DNA from: Eubacterium sp.
GTDB taxonomy: Bacteria > Bacillota > Clostridia > Peptostreptococcales > Anaerovoracaceae
Assembly (NCBI GenBank): GCA_017533915.1
Contig: JAFWHX010000018.1
Coordinates: 62,001 to 126,000 of the forward strand
Reading direction: 5' to 3'
DNA: 64,000 nt
The notes below the pieces were generated by a model. It was given only the letters and a program-made list of their open reading frames with translations. It made no database searches and had not been told where the DNA came from. Both the position numbers and the translations under genes were made by a program. This document shows, piece by piece, positions 8,522-17,880 of the stretch (position 1 is its first letter; each line of letters starts with the position of its first letter).

Positions 8522-9115
8522 TCACTTGCGTATGAGCTGAGGGGCTGTCTTTCTTAGTGCCGTCGAAGCAAGTTCTGCTATCAGCACGCCGGCAGCCGCC
8601 TGAGCGATGTTACCGGGAAGCGCTGCGAGCGGAGCAGCAAAATTGCCATAGATAATGCGCTGCGCGGTGAAATAGCCCGCGATCATGATAAGGCTGCTCA
8701 GCGCCATTGCTGAAGCAGTCAGTAAGCCGGTCGATCTCTGCATCTCAGTTTCTGATGATCCGGCGTTTCCGGTCCTCTTATTAATGACGATAAGGATAGT
8801 TCCAAATGCAAAGGCCATAAGGCCTTTGATCGCGAAAGTCCATGGCACCCAGTGAGCATATCCGCCAATCAGATCAGCAAGCCCGGACCCAGTCGCCGCA
8901 GCAAGAGTTCCGTTCCGACGGCCAAGTATCAGAACCGATAGAAACACAAAAGCATCGCCGAGGTGGACATATCCGTTCGTCGCAGGCACTGGTATCTTAA
9001 AGAAACTGGTCGCCGCCATCACGAGCGCCGCCATGAGTCCGGTAAGTACGAGCTCGTATACCTGGCTCCTGGCGTTCAGTTCCTTATTTCTCTCTGTGTA
9101 CATACTTCCATCCAT
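8522..9115 (-). CDS. ECF transporter S component (vitamin-type)
   Basis: Substrate-binding membrane subunit of an energy-coupling-factor vitamin transporter; it would share a general EcfA-EcfA'-EcfT module encoded elsewhere. The 197-residue protein has about six membrane helices with the family pattern FFKIPVPATNGYVHLGDAFV, GSGLADLIGGYAHWVPWTF and AIKGLMAFAFG. The ATG at 9115 has AAGGA 7 nt upstream. It is transcribed divergently from a MocR-type regulator with only 141 bp between, and a palindrome overlaps both promoter regions, so it is probably the regulator's target. MocR proteins often control vitamin B6 genes, so a pyridoxine-type substrate is a reasonable guess, but nothing in the protein proves it. 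Confidence 0.88.
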   Translation of the reverse strand: MDGSMYTERNKELNARSQVYELVLTGLMAALVMAATSFFKIPVPATNGYVHLGDAFVFLSVLILGRRNGTLAAATGSGLADLIGGYAHWVPWTFAIKGLMAFAFGTILIVINKRTGNAGSSETEMQRSTGLLTASAMALSSLIMIAGYFTAQRIIYGNFAAPLAALPGNIAQAAAGVLIAELASTALRKTAPQLIRK

Positions 9116-9140
9116 TTGAATATCCTTTTCTATCTCATCT

Positions 9141-9160
9141 GGTCACAGTATACGTTGACC
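9141..9160. promoter_or_regulatory. Palindrome in the divergent ECF S / MocR promoter region
   Basis: The 20 bp GGTCACAGTATACGTTGACC match their own reverse complement at 16 of 20 positions (arms GGTCA/TGACC, core GTATAC). It covers the -35 box of the regulator promoter, and on the other strand a possible -10 (TATACT, 9147-9152) for the ECF gene. One bound protein could therefore control both directions. It is a candidate operator. Confidence 0.5.
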
Positions 9161-9183
9161 ACTCTATCTATATGTAATATAAT
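9155..9183 (+). promoter_or_regulatory. Promoter of the MocR-type regulator gene
   Basis: TTGACC (9155-9160), a 17-bp spacer and a perfect TATAAT (9178-9183), about 73 bp upstream of the start codon. Confidence 0.75.
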
Positions 9184-9256
9184 ACATGCAAAGTGTAATC
9201 GTTAAAATATGCAATTTCTGATTCTTTTAAGATAACAGTTTAAACTATTTAATGAT

Positions 9257-10747
9257 ATGAAACCGATATTTATTGATTTTGATAACAATTCTCATGAATC
9301 TCTGTATGTACAGTTGTATAACTATCTTAAGCATGGGATAGTGAGCGGTGAGATCGGGTCTGGAGAGCGGCTCCCTTCTCTACGCGAGCTCGCAAGACAG
9401 CTCGGTGTGAGCATCACGACATGCTCAAGAGCTTACGACCAGCTTCTGGTGGAGGGCTATATAGATGTGAAGCCCCAGTCCGGCTACTACGTGAATGACC
9501 TGGAACCCGGTATGCGCAGTCAGACAGCAGCTGATCTTACAGCTGTTGATACTGCATCAGAAGCACCTTCATCTCAGGCGGAGACAGACTGGCTGTATTC
9601 TGAAGCGGGCAGATCAGAAAAGACGGATGATGTGGCATCCGGCTTCTCAGACAGCCTGGCTGCAGCAGCTCTGGCCGGGATCACATATTACTGTGATACA
9701 GAATGCTTTGATTTCCGGAAGTGGCGTAAATGTGCTGCAGAGGTTATGACAGACAGCGTCGAAGAGCTTTTGCTTCCCGCCGACCCACAGGGAGAATACG
9801 CACTAAGGCAGGAGATATACCGCTATCTCTACACTTCACGCGGCGTTACTGCCCGTCCTGAGCAGATCGTGATAAGCGCAGGTGTGCAGCAGCTTACCAA
9901 TCACCTCGCGAGGATCCTGTCATACATGAAGATCGATCTGGTCAATGTGGAAGATCCGGGCTACAAGCCGGTCAGGCACATCTTCCGCGACAGAGGATTC
10001 ACTATAAACAAGATACCTGTAGGCCACGACGGGATCGAGATAGAAAAGCTTCCTGTAAACCTGGCTTCAGCCGTATACGTCAGTCCATCCAACCAGTTCC
10101 CGACGGGATCGGTAATGCCTGCGGCAAGAAGATACAGCCTGCTCAGATGGGCTGATGAGAACGGCTCGATAATAATCGAGGATGACTACGACAGTGAGCT
10201 CAGATATTTCGGGGATCCGGTACCCGCGCTGAAGAGCCTGGACGATCACGGCTGCACAGTATACCTGGGCTCATTCTCGTCCACTTTGTTCCCTGCGATC
10301 AGGATAAGCTACATGGTGCTTCCAGACAGGCTTGCAGGATTTTTTAACGCGCACAAGAACGATTACGACCAGACCTGTTCAAAGATCGAGCAGCTTACGC
10401 TCGCCTCTTTTATGGGGCGCGGTTTTTATCAGCAGGGTATCAGAAAGGTCAGAAAGCTATATGCCAGAAAACTGGCTCTTGTGATAAAGTCGTTCAGAGA
10501 ATACGGCGGAGATCTTGCCGCAGCGGAAAACACAAGATCGGGCATCAGTGTCAGGCTGAACGTGAAGACAGATAAAACAGCAGCTGAGTTGTGTAAGGAG
10601 GCTGGTTCTGTCAAGCTGCACATGATACCGTTCGAAGACGGATCAGCGTCTGCAGCATCAAAACGGCTGATCTTCTATTATGACCAGATACCAGAGGATG
10701 CCATAGAGCCAGCGATCCAGGAGCTATGCGCCACATGGGCAAAATAA
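9257..10747 (+). CDS. MocR/GntR-type regulator with aminotransferase-like domain lacking the PLP lysine
   Basis: The 496-residue protein joins a winged-helix GntR domain (about 10-80, with the signature LPSLRELARQLGVSITTCSRAY) to a fold-type I aminotransferase domain (about 140-490). The latter keeps SPSNQFPTG, the PLP-contacting Asp region IIEDDYDSE and the Arg in PAIRISY. In active or PLP-sensing members the Schiff-base lysine lies in GTFSK(S/T)L. Here the matching stretch is GSFSSTL, with Ser342 (bases 10280-10282) in place of Lys, so covalent PLP binding looks impossible. It may bind another ligand, or PLP non-covalently. The likely target is the divergent ECF S gene. It shows no clear ribosome binding site. 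Confidence 0.9.
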   Translation: MKPIFIDFDNNSHESLYVQLYNYLKHGIVSGEIGSGERLPSLRELARQLGVSITTCSRAYDQLLVEGYIDVKPQSGYYVNDLEPGMRSQTAADLTAVDTASEAPSSQAETDWLYSEAGRSEKTDDVASGFSDSLAAAALAGITYYCDTECFDFRKWRKCAAEVMTDSVEELLLPADPQGEYALRQEIYRYLYTSRGVTARPEQIVISAGVQQLTNHLARILSYMKIDLVNVEDPGYKPVRHIFRDRGFTINKIPVGHDGIEIEKLPVNLASAVYVSPSNQFPTGSVMPAARRYSLLRWADENGSIIIEDDYDSELRYFGDPVPALKSLDDHGCTVYLGSFSSTLFPAIRISYMVLPDRLAGFFNAHKNDYDQTCSKIEQLTLASFMGRGFYQQGIRKVRKLYARKLALVIKSFREYGGDLAAAENTRSGISVRLNVKTDKTAAELCKEAGSVKLHMIPFEDGSASAASKRLIFYYDQIPEDAIEPAIQELCATWAK

Positions 10748-10766
10748 AAGCAGGCTGATGCCTGCT
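10741..10766 (-). terminator. Intrinsic terminator of the PduB-like gene
   Basis: The stem AGCAGGC / GCCTGCT (10749-10755, 10760-10766) has a 4-nt loop and is followed on the minus strand by TTTTATTTT. It overlaps the stop of the convergent MocR gene. On the plus strand there is no T run, so it mainly serves the minus-strand gene. Confidence 0.65.
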
Positions 10767-10801
10767 GTCTCACCATATCACCGTATTTAAACATATCTGT
10801 T

Positions 10802-11596
10802 CTACAGATCGTCGTAGTACGGCCTTGTAGCGCTCACGATCTCGTTCCCGAACGAGCCAAGAAGGTCCAGCCCTGTTCTTCTTCCGGCCATGACTGCCTC
10901 CCAGACATTTCCTGCATCGCCTTTAAACGATATCATGACTTCGTTTGAGAAATGGGTGGTTCCATGATGCGGGCTCATTTCCCAGATGAGATCTACAGGC
11001 GACGCTTTCAGCGCGTTATCTGCCATGACGAGGCCGATCCCGGCAGGCGATCCTGTCATGAATCCATATGCTTTCCCGCGCTCTGCCTGGACAGCTTTCT
11101 CCAGGACTTTTCCGGCGCTCGCGCTGTAGCAGAATTCAAGATGTCCGGAGTCGCTCATATACACTTCGCCGACATACTTGTCGGTCAGCCTGAGCGCGAT
11201 CTGCACTGCATTCCTGCAGTCTTCTACACTGTCCGCGCCTACTACCACATAGCATCCGTGGCCGCCCCATGTCTTGGCGTCCAGCGGAAGCTCCACTGTA
11301 ACGACTTCAGTGTTAGTCATCTTGACGGCGTCATCCATCGCAAGGAACTGCCCTGCCGCGCCGCATCTTGCGGTCAGGATCCCCAGCGCACGATAAGACT
11401 TGTCCACGTGCATATTCTCCAGAAGTGTGTTATCCACTCCGGCGATCACCATGCCTATCGTGTCCAGTGCCGCTGTTCCTATGAATTCTTTGCAGTTGCT
11501 CTTATCAGCCATATCCTGTCTTGTCTGAATCTGCTTTCCGCCCAAAGATGCCTGTATATTGTTATTATATCCCATAACTCCATATAAGTGAACCAC
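10802..11596 (-). CDS. PduB-like BMC-T microcompartment shell protein, isolated
   Basis: Trimeric tandem-BMC shell protein related to PduB of propanediol microcompartments and EtuB of ethanol-using clostridia. Diagnostic stretches are EFIGTAALDTIGMVIAGVD, LGILTARCGAAGQFLAMDDA, TNTEVVTVELPLD and SPHHGTTHFSNEVMISFKG, in PduB order. Such proteins form pores in the facets of a protein organelle. The GTG at 11596 has AAAGGG 5 nt upstream; an ATG at 11575 would give a shorter N-terminus. No other shell protein or organelle enzyme is encoded in the window. The neighbours are a regulator and a helicase, and the gene has its own terminator, so it is an orphan copy. It may supplement a microcompartment encoded elsewhere, or be a relic. 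Confidence 0.88.
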   Translation of the reverse strand: MVHLYGVMGYNNNIQASLGGKQIQTRQDMADKSNCKEFIGTAALDTIGMVIAGVDNTLLENMHVDKSYRALGILTARCGAAGQFLAMDDAVKMTNTEVVTVELPLDAKTWGGHGCYVVVGADSVEDCRNAVQIALRLTDKYVGEVYMSDSGHLEFCYSASAGKVLEKAVQAERGKAYGFMTGSPAGIGLVMADNALKASPVDLIWEMSPHHGTTHFSNEVMISFKGDAGNVWEAVMAGRRTGLDLLGSFGNEIVSATRPYYDDL

Positions 11597-11614
11597 ATTT
11601 TCCCTTTATTATCG

Positions 11615-11623
11615 TGGTATAAT
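11615..11623 (+). promoter_or_regulatory. Extended -10 promoter of the SNF2 gene
   Basis: TGG followed directly by TATAAT (11618-11623) forms an extended -10 element about 36 bp upstream of the start codon. No good -35 box is present, as is usual for such promoters. Confidence 0.6.
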
Positions 11624-11659
11624 CTGAGTAGTAGATCGTTCTACGCAGAGGTGAATGAT

Positions 11660-14600
11660 ATGAAATCACAAAGCAGCGGCGCCAGGCCGTACGACTGGCG
11701 TAAAGATTTTGATGAAGAGACGCTCAGGCAGGGGCACTTACTCCTGGACAGCGGAAAGCTCGAGGAATATGCCGACGGGCCGACTTACTGTGTGGCAAAA
11801 TTCCGTTACGGCAAGAAGAAGGACGACTATGACAAGGCGCTCATCCAGGGCCTTAATCAGGGACGGCCGTCGATGAGGTGCACGTGCGCCGACGCCGTAA
11901 GCGGAAAGCGCTGCCAGCATATGGCGGCCGCGATGATCAGATGGGACGACGAAAACGGCGGAGCAAAAAAGCCTCGTGAGTACTCGCGCCCGTTCAGGAA
12001 CGCCGACGGTGAGGCGCCTACGTTCTTTGACATGGAGGAGATGACCAAAGACCTGCTCTTCTACGACGACATCGTGGACAAGGCCAGGCTCAGCCTGGCA
12101 GACGGAAGGCTCGAGATGGGCAAAGTCCAGGCCGACGTGACAGACGGCGAAGACATGCAGGGATCGTGCGAAGGGACTTTTACGACTGAGTTCACTTCAG
12201 GCACGGTATCTGCACGATTCAGACGCGACAGGTTCGACCGCATCGACTGTGATCTCTGCAATCTCCATTACGTGAACAGCCCCGATGAAAAATACCTCAG
12301 CAGGATGATGTGCGAGCACGCGACCTGTCTCCTGCTCGCGCTTGACAAAGAACTCAAGAAGAATGATCCGGGCGACGAGACCGACTGGGCGGCAGCAAGG
12401 TTCCTTAGAAGGTACGGCGAGCTCAACCAGTATTATGACCTTGAAGGCACACTCGACCCGGAGAGCTGTTCTGTAGAGCCGAAGATCGAACGCACTGCCG
12501 ACGGACATGTGGACCTCACCTTCAGTATCGGTAAAGACAAGCTGTTCGTCGTCAAGAATCTCACTGCCCTTGTCGATGCGGTGCAGTCCGGCGAGGAATA
12601 CCAGCTCGGAAGGAATGACCGCATAGTATTCACCGGGAGCACCTTCTCAGGGCGCAACGAGAGATATTACCGGCTCATCGAAAAGGAAGTCCTGAACGCC
12701 AGGTCGATGAATGACCGTCTCCAGTCGAGATCAAAATATCCGATCCCTGACCTCACCGCGAAGAAGGAGATCCCCCTCGAAGGCGAAGCTCTCGAGGCAT
12801 TCTACGACATCGCATCAGGACTATCTGTAGAATACAGCGATAAATACAAAGGCAATGCCGCGAAGCCAGCCGCGCAGGCTGCAGGAAAGCGCAGCAAAAG
12901 CACACTGTCCCGTCTCGACGCGGATGAGATCAGCGCTGCCGTACGCGAGGCACGCGAAGAAGACACAGAAGACACTGGCTCCACCCGCGAGGGCAAGAGC
13001 CGTAAAGAACATATTACTATAGGAGGCGGGATCCCTGAATTCCATATAACCGTCCGCAAGATGCACAAAGCCGCTGTACGAAGCAACGGCAGGATTGAGC
13101 CGGGAACAGCTGAAGGCACTGCGCCTTTCCACGGGATCACTGTCATATTCGATTCCCCTGTCATTCTGTCAGGGACGAAGTCGCACTATTTCCTGACCGC
13201 TGAGACGCTCACCAAACTGGAAGACAGCACTTACCGTGTGATCGCTCCTTTCTACGAGGCAGGCATGACAGCTGCAGGATCAGGCCGAAATGCGAGCTCC
13301 GGGAGCGGAAACAAAGACGACGGCTCAGCCACAGCAAAAGGCCCCGGCGCTTATGGCCACTCAGAATTTGCGATCGGCGTGAACAACATTTCAGAATTCT
13401 ACTACCGCATAATGCCTGAGCTCATGAGGAACCCGTTCATCTCAGTTACTGAGGAAGATGAAGACGAGATAAACAACAATCTTCCACCCGAAGCCAGATT
13501 CGATTTTTACCTGGATACTGATAAGGATGAACTCTTCTGCAGACCATTCGTCACGTACGGCGATACTTCTTTTGACCTCACATCAGGCGAACCGGCCGTC
13601 CTTCCGCACGGAAAAGGTGCCGGCCTGGACGCAGAGGAAAACGGAAAGAAAGAAGATGCAGGAAAGAAGTCAGAACGTAAAAAGCAGAAAGAAAAGGAAG
13701 CCGCGGAAAGAGAAAAGCATAAAGACGACCTGAGAGGTGCAGACCTTCCTGACTCAGAGTCCGGACAGGATACAGATGCCGCCTCCGTTCGATCCGGGTC
13801 AGGTACGGCATCGGCTGCATCGCGCGATCTTTCTAAGGATATGATCATAAACGCCAGGCGGACTATGCATGACAAGCATCAGGAAGGACGTGTCCGTGAT
13901 GCTGTAAAAGGCTTCTTCCCGAGTATAGATCTTCCTAACGGGAAATACGCACAGGATAAGACTGACGACAATGTATATGAGATACTGAACGACGGCGTAA
14001 ATACGCTGCTTAAGTTCGGCGACGTTCACGCCACAGAGAAATTCGAGAAACTTAAGCTGCGGCCGTGTCCTTCGATAAGCGTCGGCGTAAAGATGAACTC
14101 GAACCTGCTCGACCTCCAGGTGCACCCGCAGGAGCTGACGCCAAAGGAGCTTCTCGAGCTGCTTGAGAGCTACAGAAAGAAAAAGAAGTATCACCTTCTG
14201 AACAACGGGACTTTTATCAGCCTGGAACACCAGGATACACTGCGGTTCGTGGACGAGCTTTTCCAGAAGCTCGATGTGCCGCTGAAAGATTTTGTTGAGG
14301 GGAAGATGCATCTTCCGGTCTATAGAGCATATTACCTCAATCATATGCTCGAGGAGCATGAAGACGTTGCGGCGGACCGCGACCACGGGTTCAGACAGCT
14401 GCTCGCGGACTTTGACTCCATAGCCGACTCTGAATATGACGTACCTGAATCACTGAAAGACGTGCTCAGGCCGTATCAGCAATATGCCTATAAATGGATG
14501 CGCACTCTTGCGGCAGCCTGCTTCGGCGGGATCCTCGCCGATGATATGGGCCTTGGAAAGACTCTTGAGACGATCTCAGTGCTCCTTGCGGAGAAAGAAC

Positions 14601-15844
14601 GCGGAGAACTGGGGACAGCGCTCATCGTATGTCCGGCGTCGCTCGTCTTCAACTGGCAGATGGAGTTCGACAAGTGGGCACCCCAGATCAAGACCGTCTG
14701 CGTCGTCGGCACTCCGGATGAGCGCGAGATGATCGTCAATTCATACAGAAAATATGACGTACTCATCACGTCTTACGATCTGCTGCGCCGCGACATCGAC
14801 AACTACGAAGAAAAAGAATTCTCGTATCAGATCGTCGACGAGGCACAGTACATCAAGAATCCGGGTGCTGCTATCAGCAAGTCCGTCAAGGTCATCTCGA
14901 GCAAAGTCCGCTTTGCTCTGACCGGTACGCCTATCGAGAACAGACTGTCCGAGCTCTGGAGCATATTCGATTATCTGATGCCTGGGTTCCTGTATACATA
15001 TAATGCTTTCAAAGAGAAATTCGAGAATCCTGTAGTCAGGCAGCGTGACGAGGATGTCACCAGACAGCTCAAGAAGATGGTCAGCCCGTTCATCCTGCGC
15101 CGTCTGAAAGAGGATGTCCTCTCCGATCTTCCGGAGAAGAACGAAGAGATCCAGTATGCTGTCTTCGACAAGCTGCAGCGTGAGCTGTACGAAGGTGAGG
15201 TAGTACAGATCAGGAACCTCGTAAACAACATGGGAACATCAGGTGGAGAGAAGCTGGAGGTCCTTGCCGAGCTCACGAGGCTCCGCCAGATATGCTGCGA
15301 TCCGTCTCTCGTTTCAGATCACTGGGACGGCGGTTCCGCCAAACGTGAGGCGGCGATAGAGCTGATCAAAACGGCAATAGACGGCGAGCACAAGGTGCTG
15401 CTCTTCTCGCAGTTCACTTCAATGCTCGCGCTGCTTGAAAAAGACCTTCAAAAAGAAGGCATCCCGTATTACAAGATAATCGGCGACACACCGAAGGAAG
15501 AACGGCTCCAGCTCGTCCGCCATTTCAACGACGACGACACGCCGCTGTTCCTGATATCGCTGAAGGCCGGCGGAACAGGCCTGAACCTTACCGGCGCCGA
15601 CGTCGTCATCCATTACGATCCGTGGTGGAACTTCGCCGCGCAGAATCAGGCGACCGACCGGGCTCACAGGATAGGCCAGACCAGGCCTGTCGCGGTGTAC
15701 AAGCTTATCGCCGCCGCGACGATAGAAGAGAAGATCATAAAGATGCAGGCAGCGAAGAAAGATCTCGCCGACGCGATACTGTCCGGCACATCCGAGTCGC
15801 TCGCAAGCCTGACGAAGGAAGAGCTCATGAGCCTGCTGGGCTAG
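11660..15844 (+). CDS. SWIM zinc-finger SNF2-family DNA helicase/translocase
   Basis: Large (1394-residue) Swi2/Snf2-type ATPase. A SWIM zinc finger is at the N-terminus (about 73-87: CTC then CQH, the CxC...CxH pattern). A long middle region of associated domains follows, broken by charged low-complexity stretches (about 430-470 and 670-740). The C-terminal motor has Walker A DDMGLGKT (about 960), Walker B DEAQYIKNP (about 1060) and helicase motifs V/VI (GGTGLNLTGAD, DRAHRIGQ, about 1300-1340). Bacterial members are thought to remodel protein-DNA complexes or act in repair. The ATG at 11660 is chosen for its GAGGTG site 6 nt upstream; reading further upstream would cross the promoter. It is divergent from the PduB-like gene. 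Confidence 0.93.
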   Translation: MKSQSSGARPYDWRKDFDEETLRQGHLLLDSGKLEEYADGPTYCVAKFRYGKKKDDYDKALIQGLNQGRPSMRCTCADAVSGKRCQHMAAAMIRWDDENGGAKKPREYSRPFRNADGEAPTFFDMEEMTKDLLFYDDIVDKARLSLADGRLEMGKVQADVTDGEDMQGSCEGTFTTEFTSGTVSARFRRDRFDRIDCDLCNLHYVNSPDEKYLSRMMCEHATCLLLALDKELKKNDPGDETDWAAARFLRRYGELNQYYDLEGTLDPESCSVEPKIERTADGHVDLTFSIGKDKLFVVKNLTALVDAVQSGEEYQLGRNDRIVFTGSTFSGRNERYYRLIEKEVLNARSMNDRLQSRSKYPIPDLTAKKEIPLEGEALEAFYDIASGLSVEYSDKYKGNAAKPAAQAAGKRSKSTLSRLDADEISAAVREAREEDTEDTGSTREGKSRKEHITIGGGIPEFHITVRKMHKAAVRSNGRIEPGTAEGTAPFHGITVIFDSPVILSGTKSHYFLTAETLTKLEDSTYRVIAPFYEAGMTAAGSGRNASSGSGNKDDGSATAKGPGAYGHSEFAIGVNNISEFYYRIMPELMRNPFISVTEEDEDEINNNLPPEARFDFYLDTDKDELFCRPFVTYGDTSFDLTSGEPAVLPHGKGAGLDAEENGKKEDAGKKSERKKQKEKEAAEREKHKDDLRGADLPDSESGQDTDAASVRSGSGTASAASRDLSKDMIINARRTMHDKHQEGRVRDAVKGFFPSIDLPNGKYAQDKTDDNVYEILNDGVNTLLKFGDVHATEKFEKLKLRPCPSISVGVKMNSNLLDLQVHPQELTPKELLELLESYRKKKKYHLLNNGTFISLEHQDTLRFVDELFQKLDVPLKDFVEGKMHLPVYRAYYLNHMLEEHEDVAADRDHGFRQLLADFDSIADSEYDVPESLKDVLRPYQQYAYKWMRTLAAACFGGILADDMGLGKTLETISVLLAEKERGELGTALIVCPASLVFNWQMEFDKWAPQIKTVCVVGTPDEREMIVNSYRKYDVLITSYDLLRRDIDNYEEKEFSYQIVDEAQYIKNPGAAISKSVKVISSKVRFALTGTPIENRLSELWSIFDYLMPGFLYTYNAFKEKFENPVVRQRDEDVTRQLKKMVSPFILRRLKEDVLSDLPEKNEEIQYAVFDKLQRELYEGEVVQIRNLVNNMGTSGGEKLEVLAELTRLRQICCDPSLVSDHWDGGSAKREAAIELIKTAIDGEHKVLLFSQFTSMLALLEKDLQKEGIPYYKIIGDTPKEERLQLVRHFNDDDTPLFLISLKAGGTGLNLTGADVVIHYDPWWNFAAQNQATDRAHRIGQTRPVAVYKLIAAATIEEKIIKMQAAKKDLADAILSGTSESLASLTKEELMSLLG

Positions 15845-15920
15845 CAGCGCGAATACTGCTTCCCCGCATGATAATCAACTGTTACTTAATTCATAAAAAC
15901 GATAGAATGGAGGGCATCAA

Positions 15921-17852
15921 ATGGACATCAGAAACAGGATCGAAGCGCTGCGCGAGCTTATGAAGGATAACGGTATCGACGCATATCTGGTCCCATCAGA
16001 CGACGATCACGCATCAGAATATGTAAACGATCATTTTAAAAGCAGAGAATGGATAACCGGATTCAACGGCTCCGCCGGGACGGCTTTGATCACTGCAGAC
16101 GCGGCGTATCTCTGGACAGACGGCAGGTATTTCCTGCAGGCGGAAGACCAGCTCCGCGGCACCGGAGTCGAACTGATGAAAATGAACGAGCCCGGGGTCC
16201 CGACGATCAAAGAGAAGATCTGCGAGCTTGCAGCCGCGCACGCTGAAGCGCCGGTGTCAGAGACTGCCTGTGACGATGCATCAAAACCTTCACGCACATT
16301 CAGGCTTGGCTTTGACGGCAATACGATGACAGCTTCAGAAGGCGAAAAATACGAAGCAGAATGCCCTGTCGAAATAATCTGCGGCAAGGATCTTATCGGC
16401 ATGATCTGGAAAGACCGTCCGGCGCTCGAGCCTTCTGAGATCTGGGAATTCCCGCTGGATTCCTGCGGCAGGACTTTCGAAGAAAAGCTGGAAGACGTCC
16501 GTTTTGAGATGACTGTGAAAGGCGCAGACGTACTTCTGGTAAGTGATCTTATGGAAGTCGCATGGCTGTTCAACCTGCGCGGCGGCGACGTATTATACAC
16601 ACCAGTCTTCTATTCCTACGCGATCGTGACCGCAGACAAGTGCTGTCTGTTCACGCTTCCAGGCGCAGTCCCGGAGAAACTGGAGGAAAAGCTCGAATCG
16701 CTCGGGGTAACTCTGATCGATTATCATGATACGATCGGCACGCTGCAGCTGCTGGCAGGCAATGGGGAAACTGTCTGGGCTGATAAATCAAAAACCTCCT
16801 ATCTGCTTCTGAAGGAAACTTCTGACATCATCAATGAACCGACTCCGATCGAGATGATGAAGGCAAAAAAGAATGACACAGAGATCTCCGCTACCGAGCA
16901 TGCTCATCTGAAAGATGGAGTCGCGGTAACGAAATTCATATACTGGCTGAAGCAGAAAACTGCCGAGATCGCTGAATATGGAAAGCCTTCACCTGAAGTT
17001 CCGGGCGTCAGAGATGACGGAAAGCTCACTGAGATCTCTGCCTGCGACAAGCTGGAATCTTTAAGGCGTGCGCAGGACGGATGCTTTGATCTCAGTTTCA
17101 CGACTATCGCCGGCTATATGTCGAACGGCGCGATCATACACTATGAGCCGACACCGGAAAGCGACACCGAGATCAAAGCTGACGGAGTCATGCTTGTGGA
17201 CAGCGGCGGGCAGTACATCGATGGAACGACTGACATCACGCGGACTATTGCGGTCGGACCGCTGACAGATAAGATAAAGAAATACTACACACTGGTTCTC
17301 AAGGGACATATCGACCTTGCGATGTCAAGGTTCCCGCGCGGAACGACAGGGAAGGACCTGGATGAGGTCGCCAGAAAGCCGATCCTTGACGCCGGTCTTG
17401 ACTACAATCATGGCACCGGCCACGGTGTCGGCCACGTACTGAGCGTACATGAAGGTCCTAATTACATCAGCAAGCGCGACGGCAGCAAAGAGATGATCCC
17501 AGGCATGATCACATCCGACGAGCCAGGCCTTTACACTGAAGGCGAGTTCGGCATCAGGATCGAGAGCGAGATCCTGTGTGTGCGCGCAGCTGACCAGCCA
17601 GGCGCGGTGTATCAGGATATTGCCGGAAAAGATGCGGCTTCCGGCGCAGGCTGTCCTGACGAAAGCGAGATGCTTGCCTTCAAGGACATCACCCTCGCGC
17701 CTTTCGAGCGCGACGCGATAATTACAGAAATGCTCACAGAAAAAGAGCTGCAGTGGCTCAACTGGTATCATGAGCGCGTGTACAGCTCCGTATCTCCATT
17801 CCTCACTACCGAGGAGGCTGAATGGCTGCGTAAAGTCACACAGCCTATGTAA
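15921..17852 (+). CDS. Xaa-Pro aminopeptidase (M24B, aminopeptidase P family)
   Basis: Removes N-terminal residues preceding proline. The 643-residue protein has the three-domain layout of long aminopeptidase P: two creatinase-like N-terminal domains (from MDIRNRIEALRELM, with ITGFNGSAGTA and LWTDGRYFLQA) and a C-terminal pita-bread metal domain. Metal ligands are visible as Asp in DSGGQYIDGTTDITRT, His in HGTGHGVGH, and Glu in DEPGLYTEG and IRIESE. It is about 45 residues longer than typical; some of the extra lies near 105-120 and near 565-585 (an Ala/Gly/Cys-rich stretch). The ATG has GGAGG 7 nt upstream. It ends 28 bp from the convergent next gene with no clear terminator between. Confidence 0.94.
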   Translation: MDIRNRIEALRELMKDNGIDAYLVPSDDDHASEYVNDHFKSREWITGFNGSAGTALITADAAYLWTDGRYFLQAEDQLRGTGVELMKMNEPGVPTIKEKICELAAAHAEAPVSETACDDASKPSRTFRLGFDGNTMTASEGEKYEAECPVEIICGKDLIGMIWKDRPALEPSEIWEFPLDSCGRTFEEKLEDVRFEMTVKGADVLLVSDLMEVAWLFNLRGGDVLYTPVFYSYAIVTADKCCLFTLPGAVPEKLEEKLESLGVTLIDYHDTIGTLQLLAGNGETVWADKSKTSYLLLKETSDIINEPTPIEMMKAKKNDTEISATEHAHLKDGVAVTKFIYWLKQKTAEIAEYGKPSPEVPGVRDDGKLTEISACDKLESLRRAQDGCFDLSFTTIAGYMSNGAIIHYEPTPESDTEIKADGVMLVDSGGQYIDGTTDITRTIAVGPLTDKIKKYYTLVLKGHIDLAMSRFPRGTTGKDLDEVARKPILDAGLDYNHGTGHGVGHVLSVHEGPNYISKRDGSKEMIPGMITSDEPGLYTEGEFGIRIESEILCVRAADQPGAVYQDIAGKDAASGAGCPDESEMLAFKDITLAPFERDAIITEMLTEKELQWLNWYHERVYSSVSPFLTTEEAEWLRKVTQPM

Positions 17853-17880
17853 TTATATGGCATCTGCGCCACTGTAATAT

